From: Glossina fuscipes
Lineage: Eukaryota; Arthropoda; Insecta; Diptera; Glossinidae
DNA length: 64,000 nucleotides
Direction: 5' to 3'
NCBI RefSeq assembly: GCF_014805625.2
Contig: NW_023998423.1
Span: 1,828,277-1,892,276 of the forward strand
A program made the translations under genes and the position numbers. Shown here piece after piece: positions 49,836-62,825 of the stretch. Each line of letters opens with the position of its first letter. Positions within the stretch are counted from its first letter, which is position 1. The notes under the pieces were generated by a model that was not told the origin of the DNA, ran no database searches, and saw only the letters and a list, made by a program, of their open reading frames with translations.

Positions 49836-52800
49836 AAATGTTCAAAATATGTACAATTAACTAAGGGAAGTAAAAGAAATTCCAAAGGATTAGTGAAAAA
49901 ATCTCTTACTTACAATATTTAAAAACGCACAGAATTACTTTAAAGCGATATTCCTTCAGTAAGTTCGTTCAGTGCAACGAACCAACAGCTTAACGGTTGC
50001 TCAGATTTTGCGAATGCTGATATATTTCAAAACATACATCTTAGCAAATGCACTTAAACTTTGGAACATTCACTAACGAGACGTTTTGAAGGAATTAAGA
50101 AAGGAAAAAATAAAACAAAAAAAAAAAAAACTTTTAGATATCACCAAGAGATCAAAAAAAAAGAAATCCGAAACACTATTTTTTCGCGAACTTACTGTTC
50201 TATAAAGTTTATATCTTTAAACTGTTTTTAGAGTTTCAATCTATAAAGCTCTCTTAGGAAATACTTTATCTCATAGTTTCTCTAAATAGTTTTACAAAAA
50301 ATAGTACTAATGGTAGCAGTGCCACGAAATCGATTTGCTTCAAATAAAACTTTTCTTTGAGAAATGAAACGGTGTAATATATATTTTTTTAATCTCAAAA
50401 CCAATTACAACGACAATTAGCAAAATTTGTTTTTTTTTAATACGTCATTTAATATACAATATATTGATAATGATAAGATAGAAAAGTTTCTTTCATAAGC
50501 CAATCATGCAATGCGGTGGTCCTTTACAAGCTCTAACCCTTTCTGTATTTGGGCATACGTCAAGTTTTTTCAAAATTTATTCGATATAATCTACTCTGGT
50601 GCATCGCAACGGTATAACGTGTACCGATCGTCGTCTTCTCTTATCAAATGTGTTTATCGAATTTTATTTCCCTTCAATTGCATTATTACTTATCATTAAT
50701 TTCCAAGTATAACTTTTTATAAAATCGCTAAACAATTAATAAAGATTTTTTTTATATTATTTTACAATGTTTACTATTATTACAATATCTTTAGTGTTTA
50801 ACTGGGCCTTTTACTGTTTTATCTTTCATCGAGTTTGAAGAAAGAAGTGCAAGACAATCGAAAATCGCTTCGGGATACATATTTTACACAATACACAGTA
50901 TTATTATTTATGAGTGAGACAGCTGAACGAACAAATCCATGCTTAGGAATACAATATATTTATGCAAAGTTATAGATTAAGTTGCAAGATTGTAAGTTAC
51001 GAGTTTTCACTTATCGCTGTGTTTAACATTTTTTGCTTAAGCATCGGGTCATTCCATCATCATATACAAGTATTAATTTTTAAGTTTAGACCTTCTACCG
51101 CAACTATATAAATAACTTACACCAAACAACTGCCGAAAAAGCTAACACAGGTAAACTAGAATCTTGGTGTGTAATCATGATCATATAAAATCTTTATAGG
51201 ATCTCAAGCGTGTATTTTCAGAATACTATGAACGGAAGAGTAAGCAAAGGCCAACTCGATCTATTTGATTGAGAAAAATAAAACCCAAGGTCGCCGCTAA
51301 GTACTTATTGTAGTTAGTTAGTACAGCGTGTTCACCTAATTCTGCAGAATTTTTCATCCCAGTATTGTCGCAACCAACGGTCGGCAGGCTCAATCCTTAG
51401 TTATATTAGGCTGCCACCAAATTTCACTAAGCCTAATAAGAGCGTTAAATTAGATTCAATAGATTTCTGACTCTAGTCTCTCTAATATTCTTTTTCGACT
51501 TAAATGTTCTTGTCCAACTGACTCTGCCTTCTGCAAATAGTCTACTTATACACATTTTTACAAGCATATTACTATTACCTATGTCCATGGCTTCATTTTT
51601 AATCCGTTAGTCGGCTTTTCCGTTAATCGTTTTCCTCGGCCGGCAGCTCAATGACGCGCGGTTAATGTCCACTTCGGTTTTCCCTCTCTAGGCAATTTAT
51701 TTTTTTGGAAAATCAATTAATTGGAGTAGACTGGACTTGGCAGTTCCGTAACAATATAAAAAAAGTTTTTTACACCTAGAAAAGCTCTCAGTGTTTCACA
51801 TTTCTTTTCGGTCTCTTTTTCCAGCGAGCCTCAACGAATCGTTTATTTAAATCATTGTATTTATTTATCGTACTAAGCGATAAACTAAATAACCCCATGA
51901 ACTCGAAGGATCATTTGAAAAACTAGCTGATAGTTGTTATTTTGACATGCTAACATTTTCATCTTATTCGCCTTATAACTAACGCCTTGAAAGGTGTTAA
52001 TTTTTCTAACATTTAATCACTCTCCACGTTCAAAACTAACTTTTAAAATATCTGGCAGCATGGTAACAGCAGCTGATAAACCAAACAGCTGACCGGAGTT
52101 GTTTAGTTTGTAGTGTAAATAACAATTACTTGAAAGTGTCTTACGAAGAAAAAAATAGATTTCTTCAATTAAACAACTAATTAAATTAGAAATGCAAAAA
52201 ATCCTACAAATACGAAACCTCAACTTGCCGAAACAAAACAACAGTAAATAAAATCATTGTCGCAGTTCTTTTTAAAAAACACACCGAAATTATCCCCATT
52301 TAATATTGCTTGCTTAGTTGATTCTCACTTCATATCACAAGCAAAAAAAAAAGTGTACCTACTGTGTATATTTAATATTCCACTACTTGAATAACTATTG
52401 TGCAATTTTTTGTGAATATGAATATTTTTGGATTTTTTTTGTTTGGCTTGCTGAACGTGGTTTATATGTCCATTCAAAATATTCTGCAAAAATCTTAAAA
52501 GAAAATATTTTGCGTTTTTGTAATGTTTGTTCCTGTGACTTGTACCGCTGGTTGCATTCCCATAAGTTTAGAATGATTCTTAGTTGGTTAATGAAGAGGC
52601 GCTAGGGAAATATATATTCAGTTGCAGCATGAAATTCGAGAGCAACCTGTTTATAGTTATATAGTTACATAGTTTATAGTTAACATTTTTATCAATCGTA
52701 CTCTGCTACTTGTTTTTGCCATTTAACAGCGGTTTCCACTACGCAGTTAAAAAAAGAAAGACAACAGTTTTTTCCCTTCTGTTATTTAAGGAATATATAT

Positions 52801-55800
52801 AATCAGTGGGTAATAAGTACAAACAACGTTGCAATGCAAACATCCAAATATCATTCCTCGTTTCTTTATCGAACAAATGCACCAGATGACTTTGCTTTAC
52901 TTGTAGGGTTTGGGTTTGCCTTCAGATTAGTTCGTTTAGAAAATGCAATCAAAAGTGTTATATACTGAACTCGTTCTTCTTATTTAGAAAAATGTGGTGC
53001 CCCGTAATTAATGATAGATGAATAAAAACATCCTCTAAGTTTAGCCATTTCCCACGGATTTGATTAACTACAAATTCATTTTTCTAGGAAATTAGAAATA
53101 GAAGTAGAAATATTTCGTAAAAAATTTAGAAAAACCACTTTGCTGCGAGAAGAGTAAAAATTTGAAAGTTTGTTAAGTTTAAATATTTACTACATAAACA
53201 TGTTTATAAACATTTTCGGCCTTCTGTTATACACACAATTCTTTTCTTACACAGCATATGCGTTGCATAGAACTTCGTGCAAAAAAAATGGTGCAAAAAG
53301 TACATGATAAATTTTGGAATATGTTCCACTACTTTAAAAAATCGTAGAACATGAAAAAACTGTACACATTTTCACAAAAAATCATGCAATAAAAGTAATA
53401 ATGAAATCCCTATTACATGAAACAAAAACTATTCATTTTTACTATAAAAAACAAATTAAAATTAGCGTACAGTGAAAACCCAGTCCATAACTATATATGA
53501 CACACAACTTAAAATCGAAATTAGGAATAAATATCAATATCCGCAGTGTTCATAGCTATTTCATAACAAGCATGCACCGTTATTACGAACCGCATCAAAA
53601 ATGCTATCATCAATAGATATGTCGGATATGTCTAGCACGAATGTCGGATCTGATTCAAATCAAGAATTTTCTCCGTTATTAACGGTCTCCGTTTTTGTTG
53701 TTGTTATGAAATTGGCTAGTAGCATTTTTCTCTTTTTTTTTTGCTTTCTCAAGTTGTTTATATAATTTTCGCTATACAAGTTTCGGCAAGGCACTGTCAA
53801 AAGTAAAATTTAAAAAAAAAAATTTTTTTTTTGAATCCTTACTAGAACAAAAGATTCGTGTGAAAAAATATATTGGTGAACCGTGTCATTTTAACGTGGT
53901 GTAGAAAAGGGCTGAGTGTGTATATATTTAAAGACTTTTTGAGTAGCAAAGTACCAGCTGTCTTAAACTGCCTGATTCGCAATTTGTCGTCTTTTGCTTT
54001 CCACTGGCAAACGAAAATAAAATAAATAAAAGAATTTCTATACTTTATATAAGAGGCATTGTTTAAAGTACGTCGGCCGATTCAAAGTTAACTTTTTGCA
54101 AACATCTCAATAAATAAACTGGAAAGTAACGATATAGCTACGGAAATGCCAATGTTGTCGAAAGCACAGCCGGTGTTATTAAAAGTTATCGCTTCGCTGT
54201 AACTAACAAGCTGTCAACAATTAAGAAGAAGCAGTTTTGCATACATTTTACGAAATAGAATGTTGCTTTATTTCGAAAAGAGTATCTCTACAGAGCAACA
54301 AGAAATTAAAGAAAGTTTTGTTTACGTTTTTCATAATGAATTCTATATAAAATGTATACGTTTTACAGACTATTGAACATGCGCCATTAAACTGCATTGT
54401 TGACAATGAACAAAAGACAGTATCTTCAAATAATGAAGTATAAAGAAATTTTAAAACTCTAAGGCAATGGAAAATATAATTTGAAAGTCTGCAATAGACC
54501 AGTAAGGTTCAGATAGTTCTAGCATCTTTTTTGCGATCCCTTATTAAACATTTATTTATGTATTTGAATACAGGAATACGAACGATTTCATTTTATTTGG
54601 CTTTTTATTTTAAAATAACATATGTTCTATAAGCTTCCGCCTGCTACTTATCATCCTAATAGCGATGTTTTTAATTACATCAACTTCGCTTTTAACGATG
54701 AGGACAATTTGTGTCACTTCATCTCGCAAACAAGTTTTAGGATTTTTTTTCATTTGTTTTTTAGTTTATACAAACATTAACTAAATTGAATTAAACAAGT
54801 TTTCCTTCCCATTAGATCTACAAAGCCATATGTTAAAGGATTTCGACAAAATCAGACGCATACACATATTCTCTTAAATGAAATATAAATAAATGCAACA
54901 TGCACTCGTCTAAGTTGGAAGGGTTTTGTGATTATATCAGGTTTGATTATTATTTACTCTTTTTTTTTTTATATTTGTGAGAGAATTGTAGAGCATAGAC
55001 AAGTTACACAGACCATGATGGGTTTTCATTATGACTCAACTTTAAAATCACTCAAATTGTATGACTTTATTCGAGGATTCGCACTGACTTTAGTTTGAGT
55101 TGATGTAAAACCGGGAACGCGCTTGGAGCTATTGTCGCACCAATAACGCGTTGCACTTACTAATAAATAAAGAGGTAAAACATCTTTATATCTATGTGTG
55201 TATACATTTATATACCCATTCATAGGCATATACAACATATTGCATCTGAACAATAAACAGAATTAATTAATTCAGTGAAAATATTAAGATAAACTAAACT
55301 AATTTAAAACTAAAAAAACTAAACCAATATATGGTGCCTTTAAACAATTTACTTGAAACGCATCGTATACTTACACGCGCACAGTGAAATATTTTATCGC
55401 GAGGAAATATCACATGCGTTCTGTTTTCTAGAAATGTAAATGTAATCATCATAGAAACAAGTCACACATAACACTGTAGTGTCATAAAAACGAAACGCCA
55501 CCCAATTGCATACAAACAATTCAATGAGATAAAAGAACAAAAAAAATAAATTGTAATAAAATTGCATAAGGATTTTGTGCGTATCCCGATTTCACATCAC
55601 TTGAATCGTTTGATAAATTTAATGTATGCATAGAACTTTTTTTCCGCAACGAACACCAGAAAAGTGTTAATCAGTGCGTAAGCGAAATTTTAGAGCAAGA
55701 GTAGTAGTGTGAATGCATAAGTGCTTGTATGTATTACAGCAATATTTCAGAGCATGCTTTGCGGGATTTGATTATAAAGAAATTTATAGCATACTTCCGC

Positions 55801-56122
55801 TAATAATAAGAAAGTGCTGAAGAGAATAATCAATGCTTAAAACGTAGCAGTATGCAATTAATCTAATCTACCACCTAGAAGCAGTAGCAGCAGCATATTA
55901 ACATTATCCTCTCTACCCCATAAAGAAAGGAGAACGCAGTTGCATACAGCCATCACTCTCAGAAAGATTCATTGCTTCCCTCAAATTTTACATTAGCATA
56001 GCAGCAGCAAAGTAAAAGAAATAAAAGACGTTACTTGTAACGATTCAAAAGTTACCAACTGCTCCGCGTGTAGCAATTATTTTATTCAGTGTTAACATTG
56101 TAAGCATTATAAGCTACACAAA
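49836..56122. other. Gene-free stretch leading to the tungus exon
   Basis: No gene or named repeat. The tungus promoter and 5' UTR should lie near the right end; a TTCAGTG start-like motif at about 56087 is possible but weak. A somewhat GC-richer block at 51600-51680 has no coding frame. Confidence 0.35.
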
Positions 56123-56181
56123 ATGACCACAGATTTGCTATTTCCGAAAATTGCTGATTGCTCTTACGTCTCCTGCTATTG
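56123..56181 (+). CDS. tun: First coding exon of protein N-terminal glutamine amidohydrolase (tungus/NTAQ1), partial
   Basis: NTAQ1 deamidates N-terminal glutamine to glutamate, which feeds proteins into the Arg/N-degron pathway in the cytosol. Here an ATG in context ACAAAATG opens 19 codons, MTTDLLFPKIADCSYVSCY, followed by TG and a perfect donor, GTAAGT at 56182. The family has a conserved CxYxSCYCEEN segment near the start in which the CYC cysteine is catalytic. The split codon TG|C would supply exactly that cysteine, so the exon boundary lies inside the active-site motif. No matching exon 2 was found up to 64000, so the first intron would exceed 7.8 kb. The identification is from memory of the Drosophila and human proteins. 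It could instead be a stray exon copy. Confidence 0.78.
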
Positions 56182-58490
56182 GTAAGTAAAAAACTAATAG
56201 TATAAAAACATATATATATATATATAAATTATAATTTTCAATATTATATCTAGTCATTTTCTGCTTTCTTTGACAAATTCATAACAATAAAAATAAATAA
56301 ATTATATTTTTTTTATAGATGTATTTTGAAAATTCCACTTTCCCACTTTCACAGGGTAACGGCTGATTTTCGTTTAAAAAGTTCTTCAGCGGGAACAGAA
56401 ATCATGTTTAGACTCCGTTTTCCGTATATCCGTCTGCCAATTGAAGTCATTTCTCCGAGATCTGCCAGAATTTGTAGGTCATTGAAAGAAAAAAATTCTA
56501 CACTACGGTTTTTTTTTTGTTTGTTTACGCACATTGCTGTAGGTAGAACGAGTCCATTTCCGTCTAATATCCGAGGTTCAAGTTTAGTACACAAACTTGT
56601 TCAATCAAATGTCAAAACTTGTGTCTTGGATTTGTGAGTGCACAACGCGTAGGAGAACCACACGGAGACAAGTGCAGAAAATCACCTAAATCGACGCAGT
56701 GAGGATTAAAAGAGCACTTTACTTTGATATTTACTTTGAGGACAAGCAACTTAAGAACTTCCCCTTTTTCAATCACGGATAACATCGTACTGTCCGTGAA
56801 ATATAGCTTAAGTAAATAAATTCATTATCAAAATAGACGAGAAGGCAAATAGCCAGAAAGGATTTAAGGATAGCGTACTAAAAGAAAGGATCTAGTTTAA
56901 AGAAAAGAAAAAGAAGTTCCGAATTACTCGGCTACCATAAGCGATATGTAATTCCAAGATTATTGAAATTGTGCTTCGAAAGTTGTAAGTATTACGAGGC
57001 CGCCGCAACAATCAGATACAATATGTTCTCACTTTTCCAGTAGCTGATATTGAGATGACCGGAGATTTTTGCACGCGAAAACTGTGCATTTTATATTTAA
57101 ATATCGGTTTGTGTAACTTGTCCTCCAAAGAAGAAGAATATTTTCTCCAATTCTCTATTGTCCATAATTGGCTTTGTATAGATTTCTGGTTTCAAGTAAA
57201 TTTTTATAGCCAACGCTAAGAGAGTTCTGTAGAGAGTGAAGCAAACAGTAATCAAACCCAACAAACTACCGGCTATACGGCGCATATATCAAAACTTGGC
57301 GGTCAAGCCATCTCAATTTTCACCTAATCACTACCGGATGGCTTGGAGTTATCATGATGGAAACTTAAGCGTTTCCTATTGTGGATTGTTGTGGGTGTTT
57401 ACCTCAGCAAAGGTAAAACTCTGCTTAAATACTGCTTATGCAGTTCAGAATACGATCCCTTTCGCTTCTGATTGTCATTTTACATTTCACGTTCTCACTT
57501 TTCAATCTCTTCATAAATGACTAGATTTCTTTTCCAATATTGAACTTCTCCCCATATCCAGGCAAATATTTTTTACTGGTCACAATAAATTTGCTACCTA
57601 TGCTAAAAGCATATTGAAGTTGATCAAGGTTGAAGAAGGCTAAAGAAAAATTTGTGTGTAATTTTTGATTTAGGTTGAGATAGTGGGTCCCAGACATTCA
57701 AATTAATATATTATTAATTTATATTTATGATGTTATTTATTGTCTTACTTATTTCTTAGTGATTCTAACGGTTTTACCTAAATTTGGTAAACGCAAACGC
57801 ATTTTTTATGTGATAGGGCTATCGGGTGGGTCAATATGATCTTTTTAAGTTTAAAAATGGCAATCAAGCACGTAAAATTCTAATATTTGTTCAAGAATTT
57901 TGTTTCTATGAAAAGACCTTTAAATACTCATAACCAGCTTGACTCTACCTGATGCAGTTTTTGATTCCAATTTGTTTCCAACTTACTCTAACTCACATGT
58001 TTCAATTATAAGTGGATTCCAAATAAATGAAAATTTTATCGTTGCACACTACCAAGTGGCACGACCAAGTAGGCACGAAATGTCTTCACGGGATCAACAG
58101 TTATAGACGAAAATATGAAGAAAACTACGGTGGTTTTCCAAGCTTCTTTTAGCTTCTTCTATATGTGAACGAAAGTACAGGCGGATCACAACATACATCA
58201 CACATATTTTTAATCGATTCAGGAGTCTTTGCGACAACTTCTTGCCCCCTATGTTCATTTTTGTGATTGTAGCGATTCTATAAAAGTGATTCGTTAAAAT
58301 GACTCGTCACAATAGATATAGGTATATGTAAGACATCTGTGGTTCCACTGTTGATTGGTGAAAAAGCCTGCTGTCCAAGGCACTTTTTTGAAAACTCTAC
58401 AGAAAGGAATATGAAGTATTTCAAAACTTATTCATATTGTTATCCATTTTGGAAATTTGACTTTGAACATTATTTTACGTCATTTTTCTT
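56182..58490 (+). other. Start of probable tungus intron 1; no recognised gene
   Basis: After the donor the sequence holds a short (TA)n run at about 56211-56225 and then two overlapping open frames on opposite strands (56326-56637 plus, 56349-56594 minus). Neither matches a protein family I recognise. The plus-strand frame cannot be tungus exon 2: its acceptors give either an immediate stop or a non-matching peptide. The rest is AT-rich with no supported feature. Confidence 0.4.
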
Positions 58491-58494
58491 TTTG

Positions 58495-58760
58495 CAGATC
58501 TGAGTTCATGCACCCTACATCACTTGTGGTATAAGGGTATATTAAGTTTGTGCGCACATTTCTTTATGTCGATCGTCAAACCAGTCCTTCCGTCCGTCCG
58601 TCTTGGGCCATTGTATTCAATCGACACCACGCAATCTCTAAGATATTTTGGCGATAATTAAAACATCATCATGTTCTTGCCTAAGGACGAACCTTATTAG
58701 GGCATAATTCGGATCTGGTCACTTTTTTCGTTTGCCGTTTTACGAATAACTGTATTGAAC
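58495..58760 (-). repeat. Dispersed GACA-rich repeat, minus-strand 3' part
   Basis: CACCCTACATCACTTGTGGT, then GGGTATATTAAGTTTGTGCG, then CCTTCCGTCCGTCCGTC. One of the best preserved end blocks in the window. Confidence 0.65.
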
Positions 58761-60579
58761 AAAAATTTGTAGCATATTATATATATATATATATATTTTA
58801 TGTATACATATGTATATTATATATAGATATTATGGTCATATGTTAACGATGAATCGTGTTCTGTAATGTTTTTACTTGTTTTTCCGAGAAAGTTTGATAA
58901 ACGAACTCGACGCGATTCCGGAAATGGCTATTAAATATGTTTCAATAATTACCTAACCGCCTTATCGCTGGCATATATACATTGTTTCAAACGAAATTTA
59001 TTTTGATGAGAAACAACAACAGCTTTTATTCCGATGACAATATATAAAAATAAAAAATATAGTTATGGCATTTCCTGATATTTTTCTGACATAATGCTAA
59101 AGCATTTTTTTAAGATGTCGCACACACAATATATATAGGTTATGGGTAACAAAAGATTCGAGCAAAGCCTTTCTTTTTTTGTACAACTATTGTTTGCGTA
59201 TACATCATGCTGAACTCATAAGTCACTCATACGCCGTGTTGTATACACTTGTGCTGAACTATTTATTAAAAATTATGACATAAAAGAATATAAGCTGCAA
59301 AAGAATTTTGAAATAGCAAGGCATAAAATATTTAAAATATGCCTTTATTTACGGTATTTCTCGTGTTTTCATTTAAAAAAAAAAAAACGAAGAAAATAAT
59401 AATGACAATAACACATTGGCTTTCGAAAAAATTGTTTAAAAAATTTTATGTAAAATCAAATTCTTATTATTAAATATCTAAAAATTTTTCCAAATCCGTT
59501 CTTATACATTTTTCTTTGTATGTTAAACAATCATATATACATTTAGGCATATACATACTGGTCTATACATTGCTTTCGGCTTTTTGGCTTATGCTCTTAA
59601 CGTACACACAACCACAACAAAATTTAATTTTCTCTCCCATAGCAAGCTCGTTTTTCTTCTTTAGAGACATCAAAAATTCTATTAAAAAGGAAAAGACTTT
59701 TCTTCTTTTTTTTTTATGCCAACACAGCATAAAAAAGTAGAAGAAATATTTTGCCGTTATGGAATTCGTAAGAAATTTTGAAAAAGAAATGCCTGCGTGC
59801 ATGCATCTGCGTCTTTCAACGTGAGTTTCGAGGAATTAAATCAAAGTTTCATAAGCCGACGACCGAGCATATTAAGATATATTTAATAAAACGATTGAAA
59901 CGTAAAGTAAAGAATGAAATTAAAATTAAATGAATTTTTCTTGCTTTTTTCTTGCCTCTTTCCGCTCTCGAACTTAAATAGAGACTGAGAAGAGATTAAA
60001 TCTGGCCAAACAGCGATTATGAATGAATAATGCACCGTCGTTGATTTAGAGCACGGATCCGTTCACATATATTAAGTTTTATAAAAGTCTACATACATTG
60101 GCACGCATACAGCTAAAATCTTGGTATACTAGTTAAAGACTAGTACAAAGTGTGCACTTAGTCGTATCTTTGTTATCGTTTTCATTAACGACAAAAACAA
60201 CAAGAACAACAACGACAGCAACAATAGTTACAACATTATCATCACTCAACGTCATCATCTTTATTGACGTATTACTAAACTTATGTACGAGCACATTTCT
60301 AAGTGAAAGCTATCTGGCTGCTTGTCAGTCAATTGGTCCGTTAGTCTATAGTAAATTGTTTTCATCCTTTTTCTTTATAATCATGCAATTTTAAGGAAAT
60401 TCCACATAAAAACTAAATAAAAAAAATTTTTGCTGAATTTTTTTTTCCTTTTTTTTACACAATCAACTAAAATTTTTATTGTACGCCAGACATTCACACA
60501 AAACGAAGTGCAGTAGAAAAAGCAGGATAAGTAGAAGACCAAACGAAATAGTCAAACATTCGTACACATTAAGATATAC

Positions 60580-60604
60580 AAAAAAAAAAAAAAAAAAAAA
60601 AAAA
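60580..60604. repeat. Poly-A tract, 25 nt
   Basis: Uninterrupted A run followed by CAA-rich sequence, within the probable tungus intron. Confidence 0.9.
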
Positions 60605-60886
60605 CAATAAAAACAACAACAAACACACCACTACCGTACTGAATTGTAAGAGCATGGATAAAATAACGGAGAAGAGCAATACACACAACGTATGTGCATA
60701 GAAGAGATGTCGTACAACAACAGCAACAATAACCGCACGAACACACTCATGCTCACATTTACATATACATAGACACATCAAACCATAACGTTTCTCCCTC
60801 TAAGCGTGAGCATGACCGTTTGACCTAATTTTTGGTGTGTTTGAGTAATGAAAGTATTTGAATATAAAATAAAAAAATAAATAAAA

Positions 60887-60913
60887 ACACACACACACAC
60901 ACACACACACACA
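60887..60913. repeat. (AC)n microsatellite
   Basis: Uninterrupted AC run, continued more loosely to about 60922. Confidence 0.9.
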
Positions 60914-61522
60914 TGCACACACATTTGCATGAATATTTATACATATATACGTATATGTGCAGCAACAATATAAAACTTATTCTATACACAAAACATCTTA
61001 AAAAGAATTCTTTTCTTACCCTACACCACTATTGCGTGATACCGGGTGCATGCATTAAAATATGTCCAGAAACCTTTAACTTTTTCGAAATTGTTTAAAA
61101 AAGCAAACGAATTGGATTGAAAAATAAAGCTTTTACGCTCTCGCCTGACCAATTGAACTTGTTGTAATTAAAATAAAGTTTTGAGGACATTTGAAATGCG
61201 ACACAACTTTTTAACGCTAATGACTTCTATCCTATTGAGAGCAACCTGATTAGACTATCTTTCCTGTTACTCTTCTTAACGACTGTCTTCCTCTCAACGA
61301 TTTGCTTATATAAAAACCACAAATAAATTCTAAAATATTTTTGAAAAATTTCGAACAAGATAACACATCTTAAAAATTTATCGTTTAAAGAATTTGCTTT
61401 GATTTTTATTCGGTAGAATTTATTCCGTGCAACAAAAAAATATGGAAAAAGGTATACAAAAAAATGAAAGGAGAAAAATAGTTTTTCAGACATTGCTGAA
61501 AAGAGTATTGTCATTAGATATA

Positions 61523-61915
61523 CAGTAAAAGTTCCTTATTCGCGCTTCCTTTGTTCGCGGTTTCACTATTCGCGGATGAAAAAAATGCGACCAATTCCCA
61601 TATTCGCGGCTATAAATTTCTTTATTCGCGGATTTTGGGAATGTAAACAAACGGAATGAAAGGAACCTTATTACTCAATGAATAAAGTATTGTTGCGAAA
61701 ATCTCAAATCTATTTCATTACAGCTAAGTAATTTCCCCAAATAACAAATTGCCTGAAGAGGGAAAGACTAAATGCACATTCGCATTCAATTCATATTTTG
61801 TCACCTAGGAACGTATCCCCTATAATCCCATATAAATTACCATTCCGTATTCACGGTTTCTGTATTCGCGGCATTTTTATGGAACGTATTCCCCGCGAAT
61901 AAGGAACTTTTACTG
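61523..61915. mobile_element. Tigger/pogo-like MITE with intact termini
   Basis: A 393-bp element bounded by perfect 22-bp inverted repeats beginning CAGTAAAAGTTCC, flanked on both sides by a TA target duplication (61521-61522 and 61916-61917). It carries repeated ATTCGCGG-type motifs, including a subterminal direct repeat of the form TTCRCGGTTTC..TATTCGCGG near both ends (about 61553-61576 and 61850-61874). CAGT...ACTG ends with TA duplication are the hallmark of pogo/Tigger elements, and the minus-strand reading of the right end (TATTCGCGGGGAATACGTTCC) resembles Tigger termini. There is no transposase frame inside, so it would need one supplied in trans. It sits in the probable first intron of tungus. 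Confidence 0.88.
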
Positions 61916-61984
61916 TATATGCAAAAAAAACAAGACACGGTGCTAAAAGAACAAAATTCAAGCTAAGAGGACGAAGAAGAGGAT

Positions 61985-62290
61985 GCTTAGGCGGAAGAAG
62001 GGCTTAGTCATTGCTGAAGGCAACATTGTACTTGTATCTATATAAAAAACATTCCAAGCACGATAATATCGTGCAAAAAAAAACCGTGACAACTCATAAT
62101 AGGGCAGAGAAGGGGACGCTTAGTCGTTGCTGAATACAATATTGTACTAGTATCTATATAAAAAGCATTCGATGCAATAAAAGATAAGATGACGATACCG
62201 AGCAAGAAAAAGCCCTGACTAACTTATAATAAAGTGCAGAAGGGGTTGCATAGCCGTCTTTTCTTTTGTATTTATATAAAAAGCACAACG
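61985..62290 (+). repeat. Three diverged tandem units of about 117 bp, each with a TATA-like block
   Basis: Blocks of the form TATCTATATAAAAA start at 62035, 62151 and 62269 (spacing 116 and 118). Units 1 and 2 are the most alike, each preceded by a GCTTAGTC.TTGCTGAA..CAA.ATTGTACT stretch; units 2 and 3 also share an ACT.ATAATA...GCAGA..GG stretch. The third unit is the most diverged. No coding content. Confidence 0.6.
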
Positions 62291-62761
62291 CTGATAACGC
62301 AACACTGATGCAGAATAAGACGTGCAAAAAAAGACGTAACCAAAAAGGTAATAAAGAAGAGAGAGAGAGAGAGAAAGAGAACTCTCTAAAGATTGCCAAA
62401 TGAATGCTGAAATGCTGAAGAGGTACATATTGTGTGTTCTTCTCAATTAAATTCGTGGAGATGAGGCGGTCTTTTCTACATTGGTAAATGATCGGCTTAC
62501 ATACTTTGGTGAACGAAACATTCACTTCTTGGTTTCACTTTTTTTTTCATTCATGTAAAAATAGCTAATGGGCGCGCAAAACAAATTGTTTTTATCGGCA
62601 TAATGCTTATATTTTCGAATACATTTCAAAAGCAATCCACTTACATTGCTTAACTAGAAATTTACGATAACAAATCGGACAATTTATTTTTTAATCTTAA
62701 GGAAAGATTTTAATATTCATTTTCCAAATCATGCTAAAACGTTTGCCTTTAACAAGACATG

Positions 62762-62825
62762 AGCAGCCGATTAGATAAGAATCACGACTACTAAGTCAGT
62801 GTTCGCAGGTTGACATAGCATACCT
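62762..62825 (+). mobile_element. tRNA-like SINE head
   Basis: GCAGCCGATTAGATAAGAATCACGACTACTAAGTCAGTGTTCGCAGGTTGAC, closest to the 7.3-kb head. It is followed by a second, inverted tRNA-like stretch (minus reading GGCCGTAGCTTAGCAGGTGCG at about 62850-62882), so two unrelated tRNA-type heads face each other. Confidence 0.5.

Larger units (their letters stand above)
58761..61520. other. Probable tungus intron; simple repeats only
   Basis: A TA run near 58782-58796, the poly-A and (AC)n tracts listed, and short frames with no signature. No exon matching NTAQ1 found. Confidence 0.4.

Noticed and set aside
62154..62525. 123-codon minus-strand frame
   Set aside because: It runs through the tandem repeat and a GA-rich tract (the serine/leucine run), so it is a low-complexity artefact.
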